Of a DNA stretch of 64,000 nucleotides, positions 17,189-26,361 are shown in pieces. The number at the start of each line of letters is the position of its first letter. The first letter of the stretch is position 1. A program made the position numbers and the translations under genes. The DNA is taken from IMG/VR virus record IMGVR_UViG_3300031787_005083, positions 1-64,000 of that record. The stretch is one strand, 5' to 3'. The DNA is from a virus. The notes under the pieces are model-generated. The model made no database searches. It was given only the letters and a program-made list of their open reading frames with translations, and was not told where the DNA came from.

Positions 17189-17783
17189 TCCTAGCAAACA
17201 ATTGCTCTATTGTTCCGTTGTTGTCTAATTCGTAATCAAATTCAGTTCCTACCCATGCAGTTTCGCTAGCATGTATTTTTAAATGTTTTAATTCTTGTGC
17301 AGCCAAATTATGCCCTTGATTAGCAGATACAGCTAGGTTATACCAAGCAGGTAACTCTCCTCTTTTAACCAAAACAATTTTTCCGCCAGAGTCTTTGATA
17401 CTTTTGATTTCGTTTGGGAACCGACAGTCGCTTATAACCACATTATCTTTGCTATTGCGCAGTTTGTTCTCTAACGATGCAATCCATATATCATCGTGAA
17501 AGCTTCTTCGACAAACTTCTGTGCCCCAATATTGCAGAACCCAGCGAGGAGTTAGTGTAGGTATTGCTAATCGTTCTGCCCACCACGGATCTACCTGTTC
17601 GCGCCACTCGCGAGCCTCTTTAGTTCGACCTTCAAGCATGGTACGATCCCAGCCAAACACTGCGGCGACCGCATCCTTTAGAGTTGATGCAAAACTTTCT
17701 CTTCTAAATTCATGAAAATTAACTAGATAGTCTGCAACAGTATCTTTGCCCGACCCAATAAAACCGCAAATACCAATAATCAT
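17151..17783 (-). CDS. 1: Deoxynucleoside monophosphate kinase gp1
   Basis: A 210-aa P-loop kinase. T4 gp1 (241 aa) phosphorylates dTMP, dGMP and hydroxymethyl-dCMP to supply DNA precursors. The P-loop is GFIGSGKDT (residues 7-15). Other features are FASTLKDAVAAVFGW, an LQYWGTEVCR segment, and VVISDCRFPNEI, which matches the DVRFPNE-type motif of the family. GGAGG stands before the ATG, and a sigma70-like promoter lies in the gap to gp13. Early or middle expression fits nucleotide synthesis, while both neighbours are late genes. Confidence 0.92.
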   Translation of the reverse strand: MIIGICGFIGSGKDTVADYLVNFHEFRRESFASTLKDAVAAVFGWDRTMLEGRTKEAREWREQVDPWWAERLAIPTLTPRWVLQYWGTEVCRRSFHDDIWIASLENKLRNSKDNVVISDCRFPNEIKSIKDSGGKIVLVKRGELPAWYNLAVSANQGHNLAAQELKHLKIHASETAWVGTEFDYELDNNGTIEQLFARTKSLVEGRPASI

Positions 17784-17803
17784 ATAGCCTCCGTAGATGC
17801 TAT

Positions 17804-17832
17804 ATGTTACTTTATTTTTACAGTAAAGTCAA
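17804..17832 (-). promoter_or_regulatory. Sigma70-like promoter for gp1
   Basis: On the minus strand TTGACT (17827-17832) and TAACAT (17804-17809) are 17 bases apart, just after the gp13 stop. No late box lies in this gap. Confidence 0.5.
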
Positions 17833-17839
17833 ATGATAA

Positions 17840-18598
17840 TTAACCAATTATAAAGCCGTAGCCGTTACCACCTGATACTGCGGTTGCTACTTCTGTCTCT
17901 AATTTTTCCATTTCGGCTTGTGCTTCTGACTTGAGAGTGTCACCGTTGAGTTGACTGCCGCCCTGTGGTCCAGAAATAGTTGCAAATTTAGACCTTGCTT
18001 CACCTAGCATGTACTTGCAGGCTGCAAGCGTGTAGTCTTTAAGCCATTGTTTGGCCATATAGTCTTCGAGCAGTTGACTATCTGGACGATAATTGTGTAC
18101 ATACAACATTAGTGTTTCGTCTGCTCGTGGACGTTGTAAAATAACTAATTTTTTAGTCACTGCGTTCCATCTAAATTCAATAAAACTACCAAACATACGT
18201 CCTACTAGTTCTTGGTACTGACTAAAAAAATCATATGTGGCTAATCCGCCCATGTTCGATGAACTTAGCAGGTATGTATTTGTATAAGCTAAGTTAAATG
18301 GTTCAAAAATTGTGCCGCCATCGCCGCTGCCTGACCTACTGCCTACGCTTCTACGGAAAATTTGTCTAACTTCCATAACTTCGTTGGGTAGTGTGTACTC
18401 GTTCTGATCAATCACAGTATTCATAAAGATATAACTATCCTCAACTGAGCCATCACTACGTTGGCGATAACGGGTGAGTGCTTTTGTCAGCCCTGTTTCG
18501 TAATGTACTGGGTCTAGTTCGACATCAACCATCCCACCGCCAAGCATAGCGTAGACATAGTCAAAAACTTCTTGTTTTTGTGTTTTTAAATCAGCCAT
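17840..18598 (-). CDS. 13: Neck protein gp13
   Basis: A 252-aa homologue of T4 gp13 (309 aa). With gp14 it forms the neck that closes the filled head and joins the tail. The start (LKTQKQEVFDYVYAMLGG, VDVELDPVHYETGLTKAL) parallels T4 LKDVILRRLGAP and NVELTPDQIYDCIQRAL. The end (KQWLKDYTLAACKYMLGEAR, LNGDTLKSEAQAEMEKLE, GYGFIIG) parallels T4 RWVKDYATALAKELNGQIL and PFGILVG. An in-frame ATG at 18640 would add 14 residues but lies upstream of the predicted late start. GGAG stands 6 bases before the ATG at 18598, which I use. In T4 genes 13, 14 and 15 are co-directional; here gp13 diverges from gp14. Confidence 0.9.
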   Translation of the reverse strand: MADLKTQKQEVFDYVYAMLGGGMVDVELDPVHYETGLTKALTRYRQRSDGSVEDSYIFMNTVIDQNEYTLPNEVMEVRQIFRRSVGSRSGSGDGGTIFEPFNLAYTNTYLLSSSNMGGLATYDFFSQYQELVGRMFGSFIEFRWNAVTKKLVILQRPRADETLMLYVHNYRPDSQLLEDYMAKQWLKDYTLAACKYMLGEARSKFATISGPQGGSQLNGDTLKSEAQAEMEKLETEVATAVSGGNGYGFIIG

Positions 18599-18614
18599 AT
18601 AGTTCTCCGTACAG

Positions 18615-18622
18615 TATTTATC
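18615..18622 (-). promoter_or_regulatory. Late box for gp13, half of a divergent pair
   Basis: GATAAATA on the minus strand, 24 bases before the gp13 ATG. The predicted leader of about 11 bases begins at the GGAG. It forms a perfect inverted repeat with the gp14 box, nine bases each side of a TAG centre (18615-18635). Confidence 0.7.
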
Positions 18623-18627
18623 GTAGC

Positions 18628-18635
18628 GATAAATA
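18628..18635 (+). promoter_or_regulatory. Late box for gp14, half of a divergent pair
   Basis: GATAAATA on the plus strand, first base exactly 13 bases before the gp14 ATG at 18641. No ribosome binding site lies between box and ATG. Confidence 0.7.
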
Positions 18636-18640
18636 TACAC

Positions 18641-19741
18641 ATGCCAAGATTATCCTTATACAAGCCTGAAAAAGGCAAAGATTACGAGTTTCTAGATAGA
18701 CAAATTCTAGAAATGTTTACCGTTGGCGGTACTGATATCCTAATACACAAGTATATAGGTACAGATGACGGTACTACTGTAAAAGATGAAACACAGATTC
18801 AAGATGTTATGTTTGGTGAAAACCGTGATAGACGTTATGACCCTGATATTTACACCCATAGAGCAATCTATAACGTACAAGATTTAGATTTTAACCTAAG
18901 TCAGTTTGGGTTATTTTTAAGTAACGACACACTGTTTATGACTATACATATTCGCAGTAGTGTAAAAACACTAGGGCGCAAAATTATGTCTGGTGACGTG
19001 ATTGAATTACCTCATTTAAAAGATGAATATGCTCTTAACGATTATTCAATGGCGCTAAAAAGATTTTATGTTGTTGAAGAAGTCACAAGAGCAGCCGAAG
19101 GTTTTAGTCAAACTTGGTATCCACACTTGTATAGACTAAAACTTAAACAAATTTACGACGGGCAAGAATATAAAGACATCCTTGATTTACCTGCAGACGA
19201 AGAAGCACCCGGTGGACCTAATCTAAGAGATTTTCTTAGTACATATGAAAGAGAAATGCAGATCAACGATGCTATTCTTGAAGAAGCTATTAGTGAAACA
19301 CAACAAAGCGGTTACGACACTAGTCATTTTTTTACACTACAAGCAGATAGCACTGGTAAAACTGAATTAACACAAGTTCAAAATCCCGAAGGGTTTAGCG
19401 AAATGGCTAAGCCTGATCGACCGGGCTATCAAGGTTATCTTATTGGTACACTTGCTCCTAACGGAGAAGTATTTGGACATGGTATTGCATTTCCTAGTAC
19501 ACCGCAAGATGGTGATTATTTTTTAAGAACAGATTTTTTACCTAACAGGTTGTTCAAATATAAAAACAGTCGTTGGAATAAGGTGCAGGACCTACGCCGT
19601 GCAGATATGATTAGTGCGGACACTGCAAATAATCAGAAGGGTGATTTTATTAACAACAGTTCTACATCAACAGTGGCAGGAGAAACGTTTGATCAACGAC
19701 AATCTCTGTCAAAAGCACTTAGACCCAAGGCAGATAATTAA
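18641..19741 (+). CDS. 14: Neck protein gp14
   Basis: A 366-aa protein; T4 gp14 is 256 aa. It completes the neck with gp13. Family features are VMFGENRDRRY (T4 DLIFGED), the stretch LSQFGLFLSNDTLFMTIHI (T4 NFGMQVQDEVTLSI), MSGDVIELP (T4 KEGDLIYFP) and HLYRLKLKQI. The C-terminal third after about residue 245 has no counterpart in T4. MPRLSLYKPEKG is the expected N-terminus in marine relatives, so the start at 18641 is well supported although there is no Shine-Dalgarno sequence. Its stop overlaps the gp15 ATG by one base (TAATG). Confidence 0.9.
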   Translation: MPRLSLYKPEKGKDYEFLDRQILEMFTVGGTDILIHKYIGTDDGTTVKDETQIQDVMFGENRDRRYDPDIYTHRAIYNVQDLDFNLSQFGLFLSNDTLFMTIHIRSSVKTLGRKIMSGDVIELPHLKDEYALNDYSMALKRFYVVEEVTRAAEGFSQTWYPHLYRLKLKQIYDGQEYKDILDLPADEEAPGGPNLRDFLSTYEREMQINDAILEEAISETQQSGYDTSHFFTLQADSTGKTELTQVQNPEGFSEMAKPDRPGYQGYLIGTLAPNGEVFGHGIAFPSTPQDGDYFLRTDFLPNRLFKYKNSRWNKVQDLRRADMISADTANNQKGDFINNSSTSTVAGETFDQRQSLSKALRPKADN

Positions 19742-21387
19742 TGCAACATTTTTACGATGCTCAGATAAGACGTTATCTAACACAAATTGTTAGAATGATG
19801 AGTAACTTTAGTTATAAAGACGGCAAAGGTCGTTTAGTTCGTATTCCTGTAATGTACGGCGATTTAACTAGACAGGCTGCAAGTGTTATAAGTCAAAATT
19901 CAGAAAATAAAATTCCTAGTGCTCCAAGAATGGCTGTGTATATTACAGGACTAGAGATGGATAGAACTAGGACCGGTGATAGTAGTTATGTTAACAAAGT
20001 TAATATTAGAGAGCGAGCGTTTGATAACTCAGGTAACGAATATTTAAAAACTGAAGGTAAAAATTACACAGTTGAAAGGTTAATGCCAACGCCTTATATA
20101 TTAACTGTCAATGTTGACATATGGTCAACAAATACTGATCAAAAATTACAGATCATGGAACAGATATTAATGCTGTTTAATCCTAGTTTAGAAATACAGA
20201 CCACTGACAATTATATTGACTGGACCAGCCTCAGTGTTGTAAATTTAGAAAGTATTACTTTCAGTAGTAGAACTATTCCCGCAGGTACAGAAAGTGAAAT
20301 TGATATTGCTACATTAAATTTTACAACTCCTATATGGCTTACACCTCCAGCTAAAGTTAAGAAGCTCGGTGTCATTACAAATATTATCACAGCTATATTT
20401 GCAGACAATGGTTTAGAAATTAACATGGACGACAGTGTATTTGCTGAAAGCCTTGTTAAGGAAGCAGTTATTGTAGACGAGGACGGTGAGTTGACAACTA
20501 CTACACGCAACGGAACCAGAGAAGGCATGACTTTTGAAACAGGCATTGTAGCATCAAGTCACAGAAACTACGACCTTGTGTTTTTAAATGGAGTTGCAAA
20601 ACTTCTAGGAAGAGGTACAATTGGTGCAGAAACTTGGACAGGTTATTTAAAAGCTATTCCTGAAGTATTTGAGTCAGGCATAACTGAATTAAGATTACAA
20701 CGTCGAGATAATTACGGTGACATTGTTGGTACTGTAAGTATTAATCCTCTCAATGAACGTGAACTGATAGTTAATCTAGATCCAGACACACTGCCTACTG
20801 ATACTACAATTAACGGGCCTAATGGTGCAAGAAGTAAAATTGATTATATTATAGATCCGTTGAAGTTTGACCCTAGAGGAATACTAACAGAAAGTCCAAG
20901 AATATTGTTATTAGGCAATGTTGGTCATACTTACAAACAACGTATTGTAACCACTACCAAAACTATGTTAATAGACACAGGTGTGCCGTTTGAAGATGTT
21001 AGAGGTATTCGAGTATTAGTAAACGGCAACGAAGTGAATACTACAACTGAAACATGGAGTGATTCATCCAATGACTCAGAAACTTATAAAATTAAATTTC
21101 CTGCACTGTTGAACATTGGTGCAATAATTGATTACGAAATATATCTAGACGAAGACGGTCCTGATGCTTGGAAGAATCTAGATGGATCTGACTTTGCTGC
21201 GTTTGCAAATGATATAGTAGAGTGGGACGGTTCTCGTTGGCACATAGTATTTGATGCTTCTGCAACATCAACTGTTACTTATACAACCAATTTAAACACA
21301 GGTACTCAATATAAATGGCAAGACAAAGAATGGGTGTTGTCATTTGAAGGAGAATATCCAGACGGTACTTGGAGATTAGCATACTAA
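19741..21387 (+). CDS. 15: Tail completion and sheath stabiliser gp15, long form
   Basis: A 548-aa protein, about twice T4 gp15 (272 aa). T4 gp15 caps the finished tail and connects to the neck. Residues 1-230 match its layout: HFYDAQIRRYLTQIVRMMSN (T4 YFYNSSFRRYATLMGDLFSN), VRIPVMYGD, LMPTPYILTVNVDIWS (T4 PSPIKMIYELSIFT), MEQILMLFNPS and LNFTTPIWLTPP (T4 LTFEVNGWMYPP). Residues from about 250 to the end are an extra beta-rich region, including WKNLDGSDF and YKWQDKEWVLSF. It is coupled to gp14 by a one-base overlap. Confidence 0.88.
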   Translation: MQHFYDAQIRRYLTQIVRMMSNFSYKDGKGRLVRIPVMYGDLTRQAASVISQNSENKIPSAPRMAVYITGLEMDRTRTGDSSYVNKVNIRERAFDNSGNEYLKTEGKNYTVERLMPTPYILTVNVDIWSTNTDQKLQIMEQILMLFNPSLEIQTTDNYIDWTSLSVVNLESITFSSRTIPAGTESEIDIATLNFTTPIWLTPPAKVKKLGVITNIITAIFADNGLEINMDDSVFAESLVKEAVIVDEDGELTTTTRNGTREGMTFETGIVASSHRNYDLVFLNGVAKLLGRGTIGAETWTGYLKAIPEVFESGITELRLQRRDNYGDIVGTVSINPLNERELIVNLDPDTLPTDTTINGPNGARSKIDYIIDPLKFDPRGILTESPRILLLGNVGHTYKQRIVTTTKTMLIDTGVPFEDVRGIRVLVNGNEVNTTTETWSDSSNDSETYKIKFPALLNIGAIIDYEIYLDEDGPDAWKNLDGSDFAAFANDIVEWDGSRWHIVFDASATSTVTYTTNLNTGTQYKWQDKEWVLSFEGEYPDGTWRLAY

Positions 21388-21400
21388 GATAATTATTAGT

Positions 21401-21832
21401 ATGAGTGATATAGTTTGTAGTGGTGCATTATTCTATGCACTAAATTCTAAACGTTTTTTGTTCTTACATAGAGCCCGAGGAAAACAGGGCAATATGTGGG
21501 GCCTTGTAGGCGGCACTAACGAAGGTGCAGAAACTCCCTGGGAAGGTCTTAAGCGAGAAATTGTTGAAGAAATTGGTTCTGTAGAGATTAAGAAAACAAT
21601 ACCTTTAGAAACATTTATTTCTAACGATAATAAATTTAGTTTTCACACATACTTGTGCGTTGTAAAAGAAGATTTTATCCCTAAACTAAATGAAGAACAT
21701 GACGGGTATGCTTGGGTATCATTTTCTCAATGGCCAAAACCTCTGCATCATGGGTTGCGAAACACTCTTCAGAATAAAACAAATCTAGCTAAACTACAAA
21801 CTGTATTTCAAGTCATTGATTTAATTAATTAA
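21401..21832 (+). CDS. Nudix hydrolase
   Basis: A 143-aa protein with a complete Nudix box GX5EX7REUXEEXGU at residues 38-60 (G38, E44, R52-E53, E56-E57, G59), the metal and diphosphate site of the family. Nudix enzymes split nucleoside diphosphates linked to another group; targets include oxidised nucleotides, NADH, ADP-ribose or mRNA caps. Sequence alone does not reveal the substrate here. The ATG is 13 bases after the gp15 stop, with no good ribosome binding site, so expression with gp14-gp15 is likely. The next gene starts one base after its stop. Confidence 0.93.
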   Translation: MSDIVCSGALFYALNSKRFLFLHRARGKQGNMWGLVGGTNEGAETPWEGLKREIVEEIGSVEIKKTIPLETFISNDNKFSFHTYLCVVKEDFIPKLNEEHDGYAWVSFSQWPKPLHHGLRNTLQNKTNLAKLQTVFQVIDLIN

Positions 21833-21833
21833 T

Positions 21834-22100
21834 ATGCTATCACTTAAAGATTCAGAAAGTTTTCAACGCGAATATTTGTTGTATAAAGCAGCTATAGAAA
21901 ATATTGAAGTAGAATCTGCTCGAGAACGGGGTTTTTCTTTATTGGCCAAATTACGTGACTATTGCAATCTAATTGACGAAGGCCATAACTCGCGTAACAA
22001 CGGAAATATAGATCCTAGGGCACTGCGAGATAATATTTTAGAACTAGTTGAGATTAGAAAAGAACTAACACAACTAGCAAAAGATTCTAAAATTAAATAG
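21834..22100 (+). CDS. Small helical protein of unknown function (88 aa)
   Basis: A charged, all-helical protein with no motif I recognise (SFQREYLLYKAAIENIEVE, DPRALRDNILELVEIRKEL). It starts one base after the Nudix stop, so it is the last gene of the gp14-gp15-Nudix operon. Its final eight bases overlap the end of the convergent minus-strand gene. It could be a coiled-coil assembly factor; this is only inferred from composition. Confidence 0.65.
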   Translation: MLSLKDSESFQREYLLYKAAIENIEVESARERGFSLLAKLRDYCNLIDEGHNSRNNGNIDPRALRDNILELVEIRKELTQLAKDSKIK

Positions 22101-22935
22101 TTGACAATCTCTTAACTGTTATTGCACCAACCATCGGTGTAAAGCTAGGACACTGATACCTATAATTTCCAGAAATTGTTTCTGGTACTCTCCAATACAA
22201 TGTACCACTGTCTTTATTTTGAGCAGCACTGCCTGTGGATACAGTTCCGTCTATAGCTACATGAACGAGTCCAGTGTTATAAGCTACTCCAGTAGGATCT
22301 TGTATTTGAAAAGGCAAACTAGGTATTGCAGCTAAATGAAATGCTATAGTAGCTCCCGCCAAGGCATATATTGTAGGATTGTTACCTGAGTAATGACTGT
22401 TGAATGTGTATGCTGTAGTACCTACATTATCAACACGCAACGTTGCCATTGCTGGTTCGTAGACTTGATCAATTGTTATATTTGCTGTATCTACGTCTGC
22501 TAGATTAGCAAACGATGTGGACTCTGCAAAAGAATTACTAATTGTTATATTTCCATCTGCATCTGTTGCTGTTTCAATACCAGCGCCGCCTATAAACTGT
22601 ACTGTTTCTCCTTGGCTAATAGGTATTTGTGCAGAATCGTCAGCAGCAATACTGAACACATTTGATAAATTTAAATTTGCATTAAATGTAATTGAATCAG
22701 TAACAGGATTTGTAGTTATAGAGATATTATTCCCTGCAATTAAATCTAACACATGTGATGTAGAGTCTGCAATAATACTTGGTTGACCATTAGTTGATAT
22801 AATTCCAAATGCATTATTAGCCTGTGACAGTGTAGAGAAACTTACATTCCATGCAGTGCCGTCATAGACCCAAGTAGAGTTACCAGATGTGTATACTGCG
22901 TTAGTTTGTGGATTGCTTGGAAAATTTAATGCCAT
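22093..22935 (-). CDS. Virion-type protein with cupredoxin-like C-terminus (280 aa)
   Basis: I chose the ATG at 22935 (MALNFPSNPQ), with AGGA 8 bases upstream; a start at 22983 would run into the previous gene. The N-terminus (PQTNAVYTSGNSTWVYDGTAWN) is a short repeat common in marine phage fibre proteins. The middle is beta-rich and Ser/Asn/Thr-rich. The last 90 residues run from IYALAGATIAFHLA to LYWRVPETISGNYRYQC and MVGAITV. This resembles a cupredoxin ending in C-x5-M, but the usual His between Cys and Met is absent. Copper binding is therefore doubtful. A fibre or appendage role is likely from composition and the upstream gene. Confidence 0.75.
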   Translation of the reverse strand: MALNFPSNPQTNAVYTSGNSTWVYDGTAWNVSFSTLSQANNAFGIISTNGQPSIIADSTSHVLDLIAGNNISITTNPVTDSITFNANLNLSNVFSIAADDSAQIPISQGETVQFIGGAGIETATDADGNITISNSFAESTSFANLADVDTANITIDQVYEPAMATLRVDNVGTTAYTFNSHYSGNNPTIYALAGATIAFHLAAIPSLPFQIQDPTGVAYNTGLVHVAIDGTVSTGSAAQNKDSGTLYWRVPETISGNYRYQCPSFTPMVGAITVKRLSTI

Positions 22936-22946
22936 TTGATATCCTA

Positions 22947-24050
22947 TTATGCGTAAGTAGTTAAACTGCCTAGTACAGTCCAAGCAGAATCAGCTCTAAT
23001 CAAAGTAAAACTAACTACATCAATTTGATTTGCTGTTCCAGCGGGCACTGTGCCGCCTTGATATTTTATTGTTTGCGTAACACCGTTAATTTGTATTGTA
23101 GAAGGAACTCTTGGAGTAGCTCCTTGAACTAAAATTAATACAGCAGAATTTGTTCTGTTGTTTGTTGTTGGAACATTTGTAAAATTAGCAGTAAAATTTG
23201 CATCTATACTTGTATGATAGAATATAGCACCTGTAGAATAATCATGTTCTACAACTCCGGTCGCGTCTACTTTTGAATTAAAAACTTCGCTAGTTTGTTG
23301 AATGATTGTTAAACCAGACAACGTAGTATCTGTAAAAGTAGAATCAGTTAAGATGTTACTTATTGATGTGTCAACATATGTTTTGACTGCCCCTTCAGTT
23401 GGAACCGCTGAATTACTAGCGTCAACTAATCCCGAGTCTATAGAAAATTCATCAATAGCTACTCCTAGGGTAAATCCTAGAGCTCCTATTTGTGTGAGTG
23501 TTATTTCCGCAGTAACACTTAACGTGCCGTCTGGGCTTACTGATAGACCTACACCAGGTTTTACAATTCCAGCTACTTGACTAGTTGCAATTCCTGGTAT
23601 TGTTGGCTTATTTGATAAGTCACTGTAATTTCCAGACAACGCCACTACAGATAATGTAGGAAGTGTGACTGGCGGAACAGCTGGCTGGATCCATTGCGAA
23701 CTAGTTCCATCATTAACATATACGTATAGATAACCGTTAGTAGTATTTAACCATAAATTACCGTTGCCGGGGGTGGCGGGTACTGTTGTGCTTACAGAAA
23801 TTGATGTTCCGCCGCCACTGCCACCGCCTACACCAGCTGAAGCTGCTTTGGCAGCAAATACACTATTAGATATATTGGATAAATCTGTCTTAGCAATTTC
23901 AAAGCCACCACGATCTCGCCCACTAAATACTCGCAAGCTGTTAGTAGCACGATTAAAGAAAACTTCGCCGCTAGACCCCACATTTCGATCTAAAAAATCG
24001 TCTGCTCTAGGTATAATACGGATCCTATCTACTACAGGTGTTGTTGACAT
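22947..24050 (-). CDS. Fibre-like virion protein (367 aa)
   Basis: Structural-type composition: Ser, Thr, Asn, Gly and Val-rich, without catalytic motifs. The N-terminus (RIRIIPRADDFLDRNVGSSG, VFFNRATNSLRVFSG) resembles virion-attachment segments of marine phage fibres. Then come a Gly/Ser linker near residue 75, a repeat LWLNTTNGYLYVYV, the fibre motif SGNYSDLSNKPTIP (about 140-155), and an ending of beta strands. The phrase NSAVPTEGAVKTYVD recalls the TQRAVKAYIE ending of the giant fibres further right. AGGAC precedes the ATG and a late box lies 26 bases upstream. It is co-transcribed with the cupredoxin-like gene 12 bases downstream. Confidence 0.8.
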   Translation of the reverse strand: MSTTPVVDRIRIIPRADDFLDRNVGSSGEVFFNRATNSLRVFSGRDRGGFEIAKTDLSNISNSVFAAKAASAGVGGGSGGGTSISVSTTVPATPGNGNLWLNTTNGYLYVYVNDGTSSQWIQPAVPPVTLPTLSVVALSGNYSDLSNKPTIPGIATSQVAGIVKPGVGLSVSPDGTLSVTAEITLTQIGALGFTLGVAIDEFSIDSGLVDASNSAVPTEGAVKTYVDTSISNILTDSTFTDTTLSGLTIIQQTSEVFNSKVDATGVVEHDYSTGAIFYHTSIDANFTANFTNVPTTNNRTNSAVLILVQGATPRVPSTIQINGVTQTIKYQGGTVPAGTANQIDVVSFTLIRADSAWTVLGSLTTYA

Positions 24051-24068
24051 GTTTAGTCCTCTATGTAG

Positions 24069-24076
24069 TATTTATT
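24069..24076 (-). promoter_or_regulatory. Late box before the 367-aa fibre-like gene
   Basis: AATAAATA on the minus strand, 26 bases before the ATG, leaving a leader with AGGAC. It stands back to back with the plus-strand GroEL promoter. Confidence 0.5.
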
Positions 24077-24093
24077 TCGGACTGAGATCGTTT

Positions 24094-25748
<1,655 letters not shown>

Positions 25749-26321
25749 TTAGGGTACCCAATTAAAGTTAATAACTAGTCTATGGTCGTGTGCAATTGGG
25801 CTTGTACTAGAGTGATAAGTTAAGCCGTCAAAAATAACTAATCTATCTGCCTTAGGTGATACTGTTTGATCAACAGTAAATTTTTTATTTTTGCTCCACT
25901 CGTAACTTGACACACTTAAACTTTGATCTCGTTTTTCTTTATAAAATATTGTATCACCGTCACTGTCGTTTACATAGTAAAGAGCTGTCATGTGGCCGTC
26001 GTCCCAATCTACATGAGGTTCATGAATAATTGGATATGGAGTTCTTGTAGTAAAGCCTGCTCTGATTCTAATTAATTTACTGAGCGACATTTGACTTTCG
26101 TACAGTGCCTTAATTAATATCGATTGTGCTAGAGACATTAACGGATTCATAATCTCATTATTATTGTACATCATCAGCACCCATGACGGGTCATAAGGTT
26201 GTATTCTGTTGTCAAATTGATTATATGCAGTATTTCTTAAATAGAACCAAGGTTGGTCAAGCATTAAATTTTCTAAATAGGATGCATTTGCTGGTGAAGT
26301 TACGTTGTCTATAACTTTCAT
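25749..26321 (-). CDS. 2OG-Fe(II) oxygenase-like protein, type A
   Basis: A 190-aa double-stranded beta-helix oxygenase. Iron ligands are H103-x-D105 (HVDWDDG) and H170 (LTYHSS); R181 is placed to bind 2-oxoglutarate. The signature LYYVNDSDGDTIF and the ending RLVINFNW are shared with the genes at 30359 and 33078, so the three are paralogues (type A). Such enzymes hydroxylate or otherwise oxidise proteins or small molecules using 2-oxoglutarate and oxygen. It is the only oxygenase on the minus strand. Its stop abuts the GroEL stop, AAAGGA precedes the ATG, and a TATAAATA box lies 40 bases upstream. The substrate is not evident. Confidence 0.88.
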   Translation of the reverse strand: MKVIDNVTSPANASYLENLMLDQPWFYLRNTAYNQFDNRIQPYDPSWVLMMYNNNEIMNPLMSLAQSILIKALYESQMSLSKLIRIRAGFTTRTPYPIIHEPHVDWDDGHMTALYYVNDSDGDTIFYKEKRDQSLSVSSYEWSKNKKFTVDQTVSPKADRLVIFDGLTYHSSTSPIAHDHRLVINFNWVP

Positions 26322-26347
26322 ATCGTGTCCTTTACGTCAAACAAGCT

Positions 26348-26355
26348 GGTAAATA
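26348..26355 (+). promoter_or_regulatory. Late box for the plus-strand halogenase operon
   Basis: GGTAAATA, first base exactly 13 bases before the ATG at 26361. There is no ribosome binding site between. It overlaps the opposing minus-strand box by two bases. Confidence 0.55.
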
Positions 26356-26361
26356 TTTATA
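26354..26361 (-). promoter_or_regulatory. Late box for the minus-strand oxygenase
   Basis: TATAAATA on the minus strand, identical to the T4 late consensus. The predicted leader is about 27 bases and contains AAAGGA. It overlaps the first base of the plus-strand ATG at 26361. Confidence 0.65.

Noticed and set aside
18599-18640. Longer gp13 starting at 18640
   Set aside because: The extra 14 codons cover the divergent promoter boxes, and GGAG precedes the ATG at 18598.
22936-22983. Longer form of the cupredoxin-like protein starting at 22983
   Set aside because: It would overlap the end of the fibre-like gene, and AGGA is positioned for the ATG at 22935.
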